Shown here in pieces: positions 26,708 through 35,219 of a stretch of DNA of 56,469 nt. The notes beneath the pieces are model-generated. The model saw only the letters and a program-made list of their open reading frames with translations. It did no database searches and had not been told where the DNA came from. Both the position numbers and the translations under genes were made by a program. The stretch lies in NCBI GenBank assembly GCA_027623995.1, contig JAQBUF010000016.1, positions 1 through 56,469 of the forward strand, read 5' to 3'. The first letter of the stretch is position 1. The number at the start of each line of letters is the position of its first letter. This stretch comes from Nitrospirota bacterium (GTDB lineage: Bacteria > Nitrospirota > Nitrospiria > Nitrospirales > UBA8639).

Positions 26708-27486
26708 TCAAACGTCCTTCCCTCACTTCACGGAGAAAGAAAAATCAATCCGTCCGTGCGGCATCAGCTAATGTGGCGTGGTATCGTCGGGCCACGATGC
26801 TGGGACTTTTGGCGATGGCTGGTATCGCAAGTTATTTCGTGGTCCCGCCAGTGATTGCGGGGTGGACGACGATTCAGCATGTGTCCATTTCCGGGGTAAA
26901 ACTCATGAAGCGTGGAGAAATCCTTTCGCTCTTGGCCCTTTCGCCGGAAGAAAGCTTGTGGGCTATTCATCCACGTACGTTGGAAGCGCGCCTTGAAGCG
27001 CATCCGCGGATCGCGTCGGCTTCGGTGGGTCGAGCCCTTCCTCATACCTTGGCCGTGGTGATCGGTGAACGGGAACCCGTGGCAGCGTTTCAGCATGCGG
27101 GCGGCCAATTATTTGTGGATCAAGAAGGCGTGGTGTTGTCGATTGCTTCGGGTGACGCCACACCGGGGTTGCCCGTGTTCTCTGGGCTATCGGCTATCAG
27201 TTTGTTGGAGGGAGACCCTTCCACGCGCGAACGAGCTCGGTTGGGCGTGACTATTGCGACGTTTCTGCGGGAACGATTTCTCGGACCACTACATATTGAA
27301 TTAGGTGATCCAAACGAGATTGTCGCGGAAACCGAGAATGTCAAATTTCATGTAAATCAAAATATTCAACAGACATGGCCGCAGTATCTCGCGTTGGAGT
27401 CAACAATCCACGCGAGGTCATTCATGGAACCGTATGACATTGACTTACGGTATTCAGACAAAGTGATTGTTCGGCAGAGGGGGTGA
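26704..27486 (+). CDS. ftsQ: Cell division protein FtsQ
   Basis: FtsQ (DivIB) is a bitopic division protein that recruits FtsB and FtsL. The 260-residue product has a basic cytoplasmic tail (KRPSLTSRRKKNQS), one membrane helix at about 32-52, a POTRA domain (IQHVSISGVKLMKRGEILSL ... SLWAIHPRTLEARLEAHPRI, split) and the FtsQ beta domain with HTLAVVIGEREPVAAF. Position between ddl and ftsA is the classic one. Confidence 0.92.
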   Translation: MIKRPSLTSRRKKNQSVRAASANVAWYRRATMLGLLAMAGIASYFVVPPVIAGWTTIQHVSISGVKLMKRGEILSLLALSPEESLWAIHPRTLEARLEAHPRIASASVGRALPHTLAVVIGEREPVAAFQHAGGQLFVDQEGVVLSIASGDATPGLPVFSGLSAISLLEGDPSTRERARLGVTIATFLRERFLGPLHIELGDPNEIVAETENVKFHVNQNIQQTWPQYLALESTIHARSFMEPYDIDLRYSDKVIVRQRG

Positions 27487-27495
27487 GCAAGCATC

Positions 27496-28743
27496 ATGGC
27501 CAAAAAAGAACGCATTGTCGTTGGATTGGATATCGGCACCACGAAGATCTGTGCCATCGTCGCGGAAGTGAGGAGTGACGGGGGGATCAATATTATTGGG
27601 GTGGGGTCCAGTCCTTCTCGGGGGCTACGCAAAGGGGTGGTGGTCAACATTGAAAGTACTGTGGAGTCCATCAAAAAGGCGGTCGAAGAAGCCGAGTTGA
27701 TGGCCGCCGTGCAAATCAATTCTGTGTACATCGGCATTGCTGGTGGACATATTGCGAGTGAGACCGCCAATGGGGTGGTGGCACTGAAGCGGCATGAAGT
27801 GTTGCGCTCTGATGTGCAGCGCGCCATTGAAACGGCCCGTGCTGCAGCCGTGGTGTCTTCGGGCCGGCGTATTCTTCACGTCTTGCCGAGAGAATTTATC
27901 GTGGATGATCAGGAAGGGATTCGGGAGCCGGTGGGTATTTCTGGGTCTCGCCTGGAAGTCGATGTGCATATAGTCACCGGAGCGGTGACCTCAGCGCAAA
28001 ACTTGGTGAAGTGCGTGAATCGCGCAGGATTGGATGTGATCGATATTGTCTTGCAGCCTTTAGCCTCAAGTGAAGCCGTGCTCACCGAGGAGGAAAAAGA
28101 GCTGGGCATTGCGATGGTCGATCTTGGTGGTGGGACATCGGACTTAGCCATTTTTTCTGATGGCACGATTAGTCATTCAGCCGTGCTTCCAGTTGGTGGC
28201 CAGCATCTCACCACGGATTTGCAAATTGGGTTACGCACATCGCTGGCTGATGCGGAAAAGATCAAGATCCGTCACGGCTCGGCCCTGGTCAGCATGGTCA
28301 AGGAAACTGAGATGGTTGAGGTGCCGAGCGTTGGTGGGCGGCCTCCACGTGATATGTTCAGACGAGAAGTGGCGGAAATTATTGAGCCGCGTGTCGAAGA
28401 GATTTTCGACTTGGTGCTTCGAGAAATTCGTCGATCTGGCTATGAAGGAAAATTGGCCGCTGGAGTGGTCATCACCGGTGGAACCTCCTTACTGCAAGGG
28501 ATGCCTGACGCGGCGGAGCGAGTCTTGGATCTTCCAGGGCGGCGAGGCATTCCCTTCGGCGTTGGTGGCCTGCATGACATCGTCAGTAATCCGATGTTCT
28601 CGACTGGGGTGGGTCTCATCTTACATGCGCATCGCATGGAGCAAGAATATGAATTAGTGGGGAAATTGGGTGGGAGAAAAGGTGGCACAGGATTCGGCAG
28701 TGTGGTGGATCGCATGAAGGGCTGGGTCTTGAACTTTTTCTGA
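27496..28743 (+). CDS. ftsA: Cell division protein FtsA
   Basis: FtsA is the actin-like protein that tethers FtsZ to the membrane. The 415-residue protein shows the phosphate 1 motif VVGLDIGTTKICAIV, the SHS2 (1C) domain region, phosphate 2 MVDLGGGTSDLAIF, and the adenosine motif VVITGGTSLLQGM. The last residues (VVDRMKGWVLNFF) form an amphipathic membrane-targeting helix. It lies ten bases after ftsQ and 77 bases before ftsZ. Confidence 0.96.
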   Translation: MAKKERIVVGLDIGTTKICAIVAEVRSDGGINIIGVGSSPSRGLRKGVVVNIESTVESIKKAVEEAELMAAVQINSVYIGIAGGHIASETANGVVALKRHEVLRSDVQRAIETARAAAVVSSGRRILHVLPREFIVDDQEGIREPVGISGSRLEVDVHIVTGAVTSAQNLVKCVNRAGLDVIDIVLQPLASSEAVLTEEEKELGIAMVDLGGGTSDLAIFSDGTISHSAVLPVGGQHLTTDLQIGLRTSLADAEKIKIRHGSALVSMVKETEMVEVPSVGGRPPRDMFRREVAEIIEPRVEEIFDLVLREIRRSGYEGKLAAGVVITGGTSLLQGMPDAAERVLDLPGRRGIPFGVGGLHDIVSNPMFSTGVGLILHAHRMEQEYELVGKLGGRKGGTGFGSVVDRMKGWVLNFF

Positions 28744-28820
28744 TATCACTGAAACGAATATTCACAGTATGAGAGAACAACAAGGTTCCGCAACAAGGGA
28801 TTAGGTAAAGGAGGCGTCCA

Positions 28821-30029
28821 ATGTTTTCATTTCAAGAACAAGATTTTTCTCCCATTCGAATCAAAGTGATTGGGATTGGAGGCGCGGGTTGCAATGCCGT
28901 CAATACGATGATGTCAGCCGGATTGACCAAGGTCGAGTTCATTATTGCCAATACGGACATGCAGTCCTTGGGCAAGTCTCCGGCCCCGTACAAAATTCAA
29001 TTGGGCCCTGAGCGGACCAAGGGGTTGGGTGCTGGCGCCAAACCTGAAATTGGAAAAGACTCGGCCATCGAAAGCCAAGAACAGATTCGTGAGGCGCTTG
29101 ATGGTGCGGATATGGTGTTTGTCACCGCAGGAATGGGCGGTGGCACGGGAACGGGTGGAGCGCCAGTGGTGGCTGGCATTGCCAGAGAATTGGGGATTTT
29201 GACTGTGGGAGTGGTCACCAAACCGTTTCAGTATGAGGGGCATCGACGCATGGGATATGCCGAAGAAGGGCTTCGGGAACTCAGGCGTTATGTCGATTCA
29301 TTGCTCATCATTCCCAATCAAAAACTACTGAACTTAGTGGACAAGAGCACCCCGCTGCTTGAAGCCTTTAAAGTGGCAGATGATGTGTTGCGTCAGGCGA
29401 TCAAAGGGATCACGGATGTGATTACGACGCCAGGCTTGGTGAATGTGGACTTCGCCGATGTTCAAACCATCATGGGGTATTCAGGTCGTGCGGTGATGGG
29501 CATGGGCGTGGCCAAGGGGGCTAATCGTGCCTCGGAGGCGGCCAAACAAGCCATTTCTAGTCCGTTGCTGGAAGACGGAAATGTCGAAGGGGCGAAAGGC
29601 CTGCTGTTAAATATCACTGGCGGTTTGAGTTTGTCTCTGCATGAAATAGACGAGGCGTCTCAGATTGCGAAAGAAGCGGCTGATCCTCAGGCGAATATTA
29701 TTATTGGGCAGGTCATTGATCCAGATTTGGAGGACGAGGTGGTCGTGACGGTCATCGCCACAGGGTTTGAGCAACAAGAACCCAAAGCCAAATCACAATC
29801 CATCATGAGCCATGCGATTCAAGAACGGTCCAACATGTATGTGCCACCAGCCCCGCAACCGGCGTTGGCCGCTGTTCGGTCAGCTCAGCCACCTGCTGAA
29901 GATAGCGAATTGGATCGTCCGACGTTCATGCGTCGGATGGAGTCCAGTGGTCGTGGTCCGAATCAAGGACATTTGCTGGTGGATGAGGATTGGGATGTGC
30001 CAACCTTTTTACGACGACGAGGAAATTAA
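28821..30029 (+). CDS. ftsZ: Cell division GTPase FtsZ
   Basis: FtsZ polymerises into the cytokinetic ring. The 402-residue tubulin homologue shows [17 protein letters not shown], the GTP-binding [15 protein letters not shown], the T7 synergy loop [10 protein letters not shown], a variable linker, and the C-terminal conserved peptide DVPTFLRRR that binds FtsA and other partners. The start has a strong AAAGGAGG ribosome site about eight bases upstream. A MITE-like element begins four bases after the stop. Confidence 0.97.
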   Translation: MFSFQEQDFSPIRIKVIGIGGAGCNAVNTMMSAGLTKVEFIIANTDMQSLGKSPAPYKIQLGPERTKGLGAGAKPEIGKDSAIESQEQIREALDGADMVFVTAGMGGGTGTGGAPVVAGIARELGILTVGVVTKPFQYEGHRRMGYAEEGLRELRRYVDSLLIIPNQKLLNLVDKSTPLLEAFKVADDVLRQAIKGITDVITTPGLVNVDFADVQTIMGYSGRAVMGMGVAKGANRASEAAKQAISSPLLEDGNVEGAKGLLLNITGGLSLSLHEIDEASQIAKEAADPQANIIIGQVIDPDLEDEVVVTVIATGFEQQEPKAKSQSIMSHAIQERSNMYVPPAPQPALAAVRSAQPPAEDSELDRPTFMRRMESSGRGPNQGHLLVDEDWDVPTFLRRRGN

Positions 30030-30033
30030 TTCA

Positions 30034-30174
30034 GGGCATTTCTAAAAACCAGGATTTTTTTGTGAGGGTAAGGAAGTTGCGCGCGGAAAACCGGAGTGTA
30101 TGGGCGAATACATGAGGATTTGAGCACGCAGCTGACGCCGCCATCACGGAAAAGGACGGTTTTTAGAGGTGTCC
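30034..30174. mobile_element. MITE-like element directly after ftsZ, with terminal inverted repeats and target duplication
   Basis: A 141-bp element starts GGGCATTTCTAAAAACC (30034-30050) and ends with GGTTTTTAGAGGTGTCC (30158-30174); the 17-bp terminal repeats agree at 14 positions, with the inner ten perfect. It is flanked on both sides by TTCA (30030-30033 and 30175-30178), consistent with a 4-bp target duplication. It contains no coding frame. Similar short elements with ends of the GGGCACYTCTAAAAA type are, from memory, widespread and mobilised by IS transposases in trans. Confidence 0.8.
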
Positions 30175-30322
30175 TTCATTCATCGTAAGCCGCCCATGGT
30201 GATGGATGAACATACATGAGGCTGTGATTCCAATGATCGAGACGGATTTCGATCTTGGGGGTCCCTCTGTGCTGCTCATGTTTTTCGTATCACCCGTGAA
30301 ATTGAAAAGGAGGTAACTAGGG

Positions 30323-31084
30323 ATGGTCCTCTTGGTTGAACGACATGGTCCGACATTGAAAATGGTGCCGCATCTCACGCTGTCAAGGTTTCAAGAACAT
30401 GTGAGATCGATTACTCACTTTTTTGGAACCCGTCGTGGTCCTAATTATGGAGGGGCCAATGGAGAGTATGGGACTGTGCTAGCTGCAGAACCAGACTTTC
30501 CAGAGGTGGTCTCTGTCAAACAAGTACATGGAACTGATGTCTTGGTGCTGGATCGACCAGTGCATGTGGGGGAGAAGTTTGTCGATGGGTGGGATGCCAT
30601 CCTCACCAATCAGCCTAATCTGTTGGCGACGGTGCGAACCGCTGATTGTGTGCCGGTGTTGCTCGCTGACCCCACGCAACGCATCGTGGGAGCTGTGCAT
30701 GCCGGATGGCGTGGAGCGGTGAATGGCATTGTGCCAAAAACGCTTCAACGAATGGTGGATCACTTTGGCTGTTCGGCAGACTCCATTCAGGTGGCGATTG
30801 GTCCGTCCGCTGGTCCCTGTTGCTATGAAGTAGATAGTCCGGTGATTGAGCCTCTTCAATCGAATTTTCCTGGTTGGCCATCGGTGTTAACTTTGCAGGG
30901 CGATGGTCACGGGAAAGTGGATTTAAAATCCCTGGTTCGTCAACAAGCTCAAGGCTGGGGAATTTCTGAAGGACAGATTCATACCCTCAATCTGTGCACC
31001 ATTTGTCGTCCCGAACAATTTTTTTCCTATCGGAGAGAAGGGAAGGTTCATGGGACCATGGTGAGTGGGATCATGTTGCGTTAA
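30323..31084 (+). CDS. pgeF: PgeF/YfiH peptidoglycan-editing or purine nucleoside phosphorylase-like protein
   Basis: The family was once called laccase domain or polyphenol oxidase; members edit misincorporated residues in peptidoglycan precursors or act on purine nucleosides. The 253-residue protein carries VSVKQVHGTDV, RTADCVPVLLAD, GAVHAGWRGAVNGIV, AIGPSAGPCCYEV and NLCTICRPEQFFSYRREG, which hold the His/Cys zinc site. ATG 30323 has AAGGAGGT eight bases upstream. Location right after the dcw cluster fits a cell-wall quality-control role. Confidence 0.92.
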   Translation: MVLLVERHGPTLKMVPHLTLSRFQEHVRSITHFFGTRRGPNYGGANGEYGTVLAAEPDFPEVVSVKQVHGTDVLVLDRPVHVGEKFVDGWDAILTNQPNLLATVRTADCVPVLLADPTQRIVGAVHAGWRGAVNGIVPKTLQRMVDHFGCSADSIQVAIGPSAGPCCYEVDSPVIEPLQSNFPGWPSVLTLQGDGHGKVDLKSLVRQQAQGWGISEGQIHTLNLCTICRPEQFFSYRREGKVHGTMVSGIMLR

Positions 31085-31099
31085 CAGGTTGTGAAACCC

Positions 31100-31184
31100 C
31101 GTGATTCGTCATGCGTAATCCGTCATGCGTAAAAAATTAGATTCTTTCGCTTCACGCTTCACGCTTCACGGATCACGCTTCACG
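31100..31184. repeat. Inverted pair of CGTNNNN heptamer arrays before yggS
   Basis: The left array (31100-31134) reads CGTGATT, CGTCATG, CGTAATC, CGTCATG, CGTAAAA. After a 13-base spacer, the right array (31148-31182) reads CGCTTCA three times, then CGGATCA, CGCTTCA, which are reverse complements of the CGTGAAG and CGTGATC type. The array ends about nine bases before the yggS ATG and no clear Shine-Dalgarno sequence remains. Confidence 0.85.
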
Positions 31185-31192
31185 ATCTGCCC

Positions 31193-31891
31193 ATGACCGA
31201 TATTGCTGCCAACGTCCAATTCGTGTTGCAGACCATTCGAGACGCGGCTTTACAGGCTGGACGAGATCCGCAATCCGTCAAGCTGGTGGGAGTCACGAAA
31301 TATGTCGAGGCGGAACGAGTTCGCGAAGCCATCCTCGCAGGCATTCACATCTGTGGAGAAAATCGCCTCCAAGAAGCACAAACCAAAATGGAGACGATTG
31401 GCAAGTGCCCTGGTGTCGCGTGGCATTTTATTGGCCGCTTGCAGCGCAGGAAATTGAAATCAATCGTTGGGCAATTTGCTGTGATCCACTCAGTGGATTC
31501 GCTTGAACAGGCGAAAGAAATCCATCGACGGGCAGAAGAGCTGCAACAGCCGCAGTCCATCTTGTTGCAAGTGAACGTGGGGAATGAGGCGACCAAAGGC
31601 GGGTTTTCTCCTTCTCAGTTACTCGAAGTCCTTCCTGTTATGGGCAAGTTTTCCCATGCCAACGTGTGTGGTTTGATGGCGATTCCGCCAAGGAGAGAAG
31701 AACCTGAAGCCATGCGACCGTATTTTCGAAGGCTCAAAACCCTTGCCGATGATGCTCAAGCGCTCAACATTTCAGGGATAGAATTAAGGGAGTTGTCGAT
31801 GGGCATGTCGAATGATTATGCCGTCGCAATACAGGAAGGAGCGACCATGGTGCGAATCGGCTCGGCGTTATTTGGGGATCGGCCACTATGA
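31193..31891 (+). CDS. yggS: PLP homeostasis protein (YggS/PLPBP family)
   Basis: This PLP-binding single-domain protein buffers pyridoxal phosphate and lacks known catalysis. The 232-residue product shows VKLVGVTKYVEAERV with the PLP lysine, CGENRLQEAQTKM, WHFIGRLQRRKLK, HSVDSLEQA, GLMAIPPR, and ELSMGMSNDYAVAIQEGATMVRIGSALFG split at the C-terminus. It often lies next to yggT and division genes, as here. Confidence 0.95.
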   Translation: MTDIAANVQFVLQTIRDAALQAGRDPQSVKLVGVTKYVEAERVREAILAGIHICGENRLQEAQTKMETIGKCPGVAWHFIGRLQRRKLKSIVGQFAVIHSVDSLEQAKEIHRRAEELQQPQSILLQVNVGNEATKGGFSPSQLLEVLPVMGKFSHANVCGLMAIPPRREEPEAMRPYFRRLKTLADDAQALNISGIELRELSMGMSNDYAVAIQEGATMVRIGSALFGDRPL

Positions 31892-31904
31892 TAAGGGGGC
31901 TCGG

Positions 31905-31935
31905 CGAAGGCTGGTGGCTTTTTTCAGCAGTCACT
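31905..31935. repeat. Possible decayed arm of a MITE-like element after yggS
   Basis: GGCTGGTGGCTTTTTTCAGC resembles the right arm of the ftsW/murG element (GCTGG, GG, T-run, CA-C). No matching left arm is seen nearby, so it would be a solo remnant. It could also be a weak terminator for yggS because of its T-run. Confidence 0.3.
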
Positions 31936-32050
31936 AAAAAAAGACGCAAGATTGAGCTACAACCTACCGATAGTTAGAGTAACGTTCAGAGATGCTGGCA
32001 ATTATCCTACTCGGAAAAATTTATCGTTCGACCCTTAACTAGAGGAACCT

Positions 32051-32347
32051 ATGTTTGCGATTGGAAATATTTTACAGGGTCTCGCGTACGTCTTAGATAC
32101 AGTGTTGTCTCTGTATATGTGGTTGATCATCATTCGAGCATTGCTCTCCTGGGTTAACCCGGATCCGTTTAATCCCATTGTCCAGTTTTTAGGGCGGGCG
32201 ACGGATCCCGTGCTGTACACGATTCGACGACGCGTGGGGAATCTTGGAGGCTTAGATGTCTCCCCAATATTAGCTATCCTCCTCATTATTTTCTTACAAT
32301 ATGCCGTGGTTGCGACGATTCAGGATATTGGTTTGCGATTAAATTAG
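32051..32347 (+). CDS. yggT: YggT family membrane protein
   Basis: This 98-residue protein has two hydrophobic segments and the YggT signatures IIRALLSWVNPDPFNPIV and YTIRRR with an ILLIIFLQY helix. The molecular function is not established; in actinobacteria and firmicutes the family is linked to division and osmotic stress. ATG 32051 is preceded by AGAGGAA. It sits between yggS and divIVA, the usual order. Confidence 0.9.
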   Translation: MFAIGNILQGLAYVLDTVLSLYMWLIIIRALLSWVNPDPFNPIVQFLGRATDPVLYTIRRRVGNLGGLDVSPILAILLIIFLQYAVVATIQDIGLRLN

Positions 32348-32371
32348 TTCTGGTGCGGTCACGGAGGTTGC

Positions 32372-32887
32372 ATGCGGATTACCCCTCTCGATATTCAGCA
32401 TAAAGTCTTTCCTAAAAAGTTTAAGGGCGTAGATCCTGAACAGGTGAATGCGTTTCTCGAAGCCGTGTCGCAAACCGTTGAAAGTCTTGTTCGCGAAAAT
32501 TCCATGCTCCGAGATAAAGTCGTGACTCGGGAGCAAGAGCTGTCGGAACTTCGAAAGGCTGAAGCCACGCTCACGAATACCCTGATCACCACGCAAAATT
32601 TTGCCGATCAACTCAAGGTCAATGCCCAACAGGATGCCGAGCGTATCGTCAAAGAAGCCGAACTACACGCCGAGCAATTACTCGTCAATGCGCGAAATCA
32701 ATTAACTGATCTCCATCGGAGTATTGCGGATGTGCGGAGGCAACGAATCGTGGCGGTCGAACAAATTCGATCGACCATCAATACTATTGCGCGTGTGATT
32801 GCTATGGATACTCATGAAGTTGAATCTTCTCATGCAGAAACCTCTTTTCTACGACCACAAGACGAAACGGCCTACTCTCCAGGCTGA
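32372..32887 (+). CDS. divIVA: DivIVA-domain coiled-coil protein
   Basis: The N-terminal 30 residues match the DivIVA lipid-binding domain (RITPLDIQHKVFPKKFKGVD, then EQVNAFLEAV), followed by coiled coils up to about residue 130. DivIVA proteins bind curved membranes and organise poles or septa. The 171-residue length is at the short end of the family. The start ATG 32372 follows CGGAGG by about six bases. Confidence 0.92.
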   Translation: MRITPLDIQHKVFPKKFKGVDPEQVNAFLEAVSQTVESLVRENSMLRDKVVTREQELSELRKAEATLTNTLITTQNFADQLKVNAQQDAERIVKEAELHAEQLLVNARNQLTDLHRSIADVRRQRIVAVEQIRSTINTIARVIAMDTHEVESSHAETSFLRPQDETAYSPG

Positions 32888-32914
32888 CGCATTGATTTCT
32901 CTGGTACAGCATGT

Positions 32915-34039
32915 ATGAGTCGGGACCATCCTCTTACTCAATTCCTTCAACAAGCCGTTTGTGAAGGCGTCTTTCCTGGGGCAGTGCTGTTTGTCCGCTC
33001 CTATGGTGAGATCGTGTATCATCAAGCGGTCGGGAAAATGGGACAGGTTCCATTTGATCGGCCAGTCACGACTGACACGATTTATGACTTGGCATCCCTG
33101 ACCAAGCCTTTGGCGACGACCACGGCCCTTGTCTGTCTTCTTCAGGACGGGCAAGTGGATCTCGATCAACCGGTGACGGACTGGTTGAGTGAATGGCAAT
33201 CCACTTCCTACCAAAACACGACCTTTCGGCAACTTCTTCACCATAGTTCTGGGCTCCCCGCTTGGCGTCAGTATTATGAAGTGCTCTCTCCGGCGGGATT
33301 GCCACCAAAAGATGAGAGTGAACGACAAGCGCGAATCAACGTTCTTTTGCAGACTATCGCCAATGAGCCTGTAGAGTATGAGCCTGGTGGTCAAAGCGTC
33401 TACAGCGATCTTGGATTTATGGCATTGGGCGTGGTCATCGAACGATGTGTCGGAACTTCCTTGCCCGACTATTGTCGTGAGCGGATGTATGATTCGCTCA
33501 ACGCCAACCCGTTATTTTTTATCGATGCCAAAGGAAATCCTGCAGGCGGAGATGGGGACCTGACCTCTGTTGCGCCGACGGAACAAGATTCCTGGCGCGG
33601 ACGCTTGGTGCATGCGGATGTGCACGATGAAAATGCCTATGCCCTTGGGGGTATCGCCGGACATGCTGGATTATTTGGCACGGCGTCAAGTGTGAGCCGA
33701 GTGTCTGGAGCATGGTTACAGGCGGTATTAGGGCGTCACTCCACGCTTCCAGTTGAATGGGCTCAACAGTTTGCGCGGTGTCAGGACTCAGGGGTATCAA
33801 GTTGGGCTTTGGGGTGGGATACTCCGTCGCAGCCATCTTCATCCGGCCATCACTTTTCTTCAGAATCTTTTGGTCATCTAGGGTATGCCGGAACGTCTGT
33901 GTGGATTGATCCAGTTCGGGAGCTCGAAGTCATTCTGTTGTCCAACCGTGTGCATCCCACGAGGGAGAACAAGCAGATCAAAGTCTTTCGGCCGGAGTTA
34001 CACGATTTGGTCGTGAAGGAATTTGGAGGAGAGAATTGA
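32915..34039 (+). CDS. Beta-lactamase/esterase-type serine hydrolase (class C fold)
   Basis: The 374-residue protein belongs to the beta-lactamase family (Pfam Beta-lactamase, class C-like). The nucleophile lies in SLTK at about residues 61-64, a Tyr motif lies in VYSDLGFMALG, and a GHLGYAGTSVWIDP segment near the C-terminus stands where the KTG-like box is expected. HHSSGLPAW is typical. No signal peptide is seen. Substrate cannot be told; D-peptidases, esterases and EstB-like enzymes share this fold. It may join the divIVA unit, starting 28 bases after it. Confidence 0.85.
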   Translation: MSRDHPLTQFLQQAVCEGVFPGAVLFVRSYGEIVYHQAVGKMGQVPFDRPVTTDTIYDLASLTKPLATTTALVCLLQDGQVDLDQPVTDWLSEWQSTSYQNTTFRQLLHHSSGLPAWRQYYEVLSPAGLPPKDESERQARINVLLQTIANEPVEYEPGGQSVYSDLGFMALGVVIERCVGTSLPDYCRERMYDSLNANPLFFIDAKGNPAGGDGDLTSVAPTEQDSWRGRLVHADVHDENAYALGGIAGHAGLFGTASSVSRVSGAWLQAVLGRHSTLPVEWAQQFARCQDSGVSSWALGWDTPSQPSSSGHHFSSESFGHLGYAGTSVWIDPVRELEVILLSNRVHPTRENKQIKVFRPELHDLVVKEFGGEN

Positions 34040-34089
34040 AGAGTTGGGAAAATTGAGTAAGTTGGAAAGAAAGGTAGTCGGTCAAAGCG

Positions 34090-34404
34090 CTAGTTGGCGT
34101 AGTCGACCCAGGTTTCTTTTTCTGCTAGGTATTTCTGCCCTTTAAAATTTAACCGCGTGCGCATGTCAGTAAATCCTATATCTAGAAACATCTTGACGAG
34201 CTCGGCAAGGGCGCCTGGGACGGTGGGATGCACTCCACTTTCGCGTTCTAACGCTTCGTACATCACCTTGGCGGAATATCCCCGATCCACCCGCTTCACC
34301 AAAATGGCTCGATTGAAATAGCGGTCGCTGGGGTCGATGCCCTCCAGCTGATGCTTTTCGACGACCGCATTTCTGAGACGAAACGATAAGGGTAATGTGC
34401 TCAT
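34090..34404 (-). CDS. Conserved-looking hypothetical protein
   Basis: A 104-residue, soluble, mixed-charge protein (for example YFNRAILVKRVDRGYSAKVM and LVKMFLDIGFTDMRTRLNFK). I do not recognise the family. It is likely real: GGAAGGAA lies eight to nine bases before the ATG at 34404, it uses codons like its neighbours, and it fills a gap without overlap. It is the upstream gene's downstream neighbour on the minus strand (102 bp from the thioredoxin-like gene), so they could be co-transcribed. Confidence 0.6.
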   Translation of the reverse strand: MSTLPLSFRLRNAVVEKHQLEGIDPSDRYFNRAILVKRVDRGYSAKVMYEALERESGVHPTVPGALAELVKMFLDIGFTDMRTRLNFKGQKYLAEKETWVDYAN

Positions 34405-34506
34405 AGAGAATGTTCCTTCCTATATTCCTCCGGAGGTAGAAATTATAGGGTACCTTCAGTGCCCCTGCAACCCTGCCTAAATGAGCCTATCGGCAGTGTG
34501 ATTCCT

Positions 34507-34872
34507 TCAAGGAGAGGGATCGATTGGCTTTAGCCAGGGAGAAATCTGCTTGAGTATTTCGTCTTTTTTCCCGATTCCCCCAATGAACTGCTGAAATTCT
34601 CCATCGACAAAAAGGGCTAAGGCCGGGAGTGAATAAATTTCCAATTCTGCCGGAATGATGTGATTCTCTTCAACATTCATTTTGAAGATCTTCAGTCCAT
34701 GGCCGACTTCTTCTTGCAGGATTTCCAATTCCCTTAATAATGATACACAGTGGGGACACCCAGGTTTCCAGAATTCGACGAAGACCGGAATGCTGAGCTG
34801 TCCGACTTTATCATCAAATTCCTTGTCGGCAATGTCGGGGATCGTATTGTTCAAGTTAAAGGGGAGATCCAT
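34507..34872 (-). CDS. Thioredoxin-fold protein with CPHC active site
   Basis: The 121-residue product has a thioredoxin fold: VFVEFWKPGCPHCVSLLREL with redox cysteines at about 39 and 42, the cis-Pro region YSLPALALFVDGE, and GGIGKKDEIL. The CPHC dipeptide is typical of the oxidising DsbA class, yet the overall sequence is thioredoxin-like and no signal peptide is visible. An earlier ATG at 34911 would add 13 residues. The upstream region has two palindromic operator-like sites. Confidence 0.8.
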   Translation of the reverse strand: MDLPFNLNNTIPDIADKEFDDKVGQLSIPVFVEFWKPGCPHCVSLLRELEILQEEVGHGLKIFKMNVEENHIIPAELEIYSLPALALFVDGEFQQFIGGIGKKDEILKQISPWLKPIDPSP

Positions 34873-34950
34873 AATTTCCAAACCGATTGCAGTAACCTGA
34901 CGTGCCCACAAGTATAAGACGTGTAGGGAATTAAGAAAGACTGAAAAGAC

Positions 34951-34993
34951 TTGTATCTGTTTGGATACATCCCTTGTATCTGATCAGATACAA
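34951..34993. promoter_or_regulatory. Two palindromic operator-like sites
   Basis: The 20-bp perfect palindrome TTGTATCTGATCAGATACAA occupies 34974-34993. A second, imperfect copy (TTGTATCTG then TTGGATACAT) lies at 34951-34970. Their centres are 23 bp apart, about two helical turns. They sit between the divergent thioredoxin-like and LamG genes. The regulator is unknown and no transcription factor gene is next to them. Confidence 0.65.
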
Positions 34994-35219
34994 TCTCGCA
35001 AAATTCTCCCCGTGAACCGCGCACAAAATATTTTGCTAAAACCGTTCGCTGATCATCTCTAACGCTTTGATGCCATGGGTATTTTTTTCTTGACCTCTGG
35101 TGAAACATCCGCAGGATGTCCCTAGGCATCAAATTTGCCTTATGTCCTCACCAATGACCACTGGGCAGCGCGGGCCATAGGACGCAACGCTTGCATGCAT
35201 TGGACACCTGGAGGACGGC

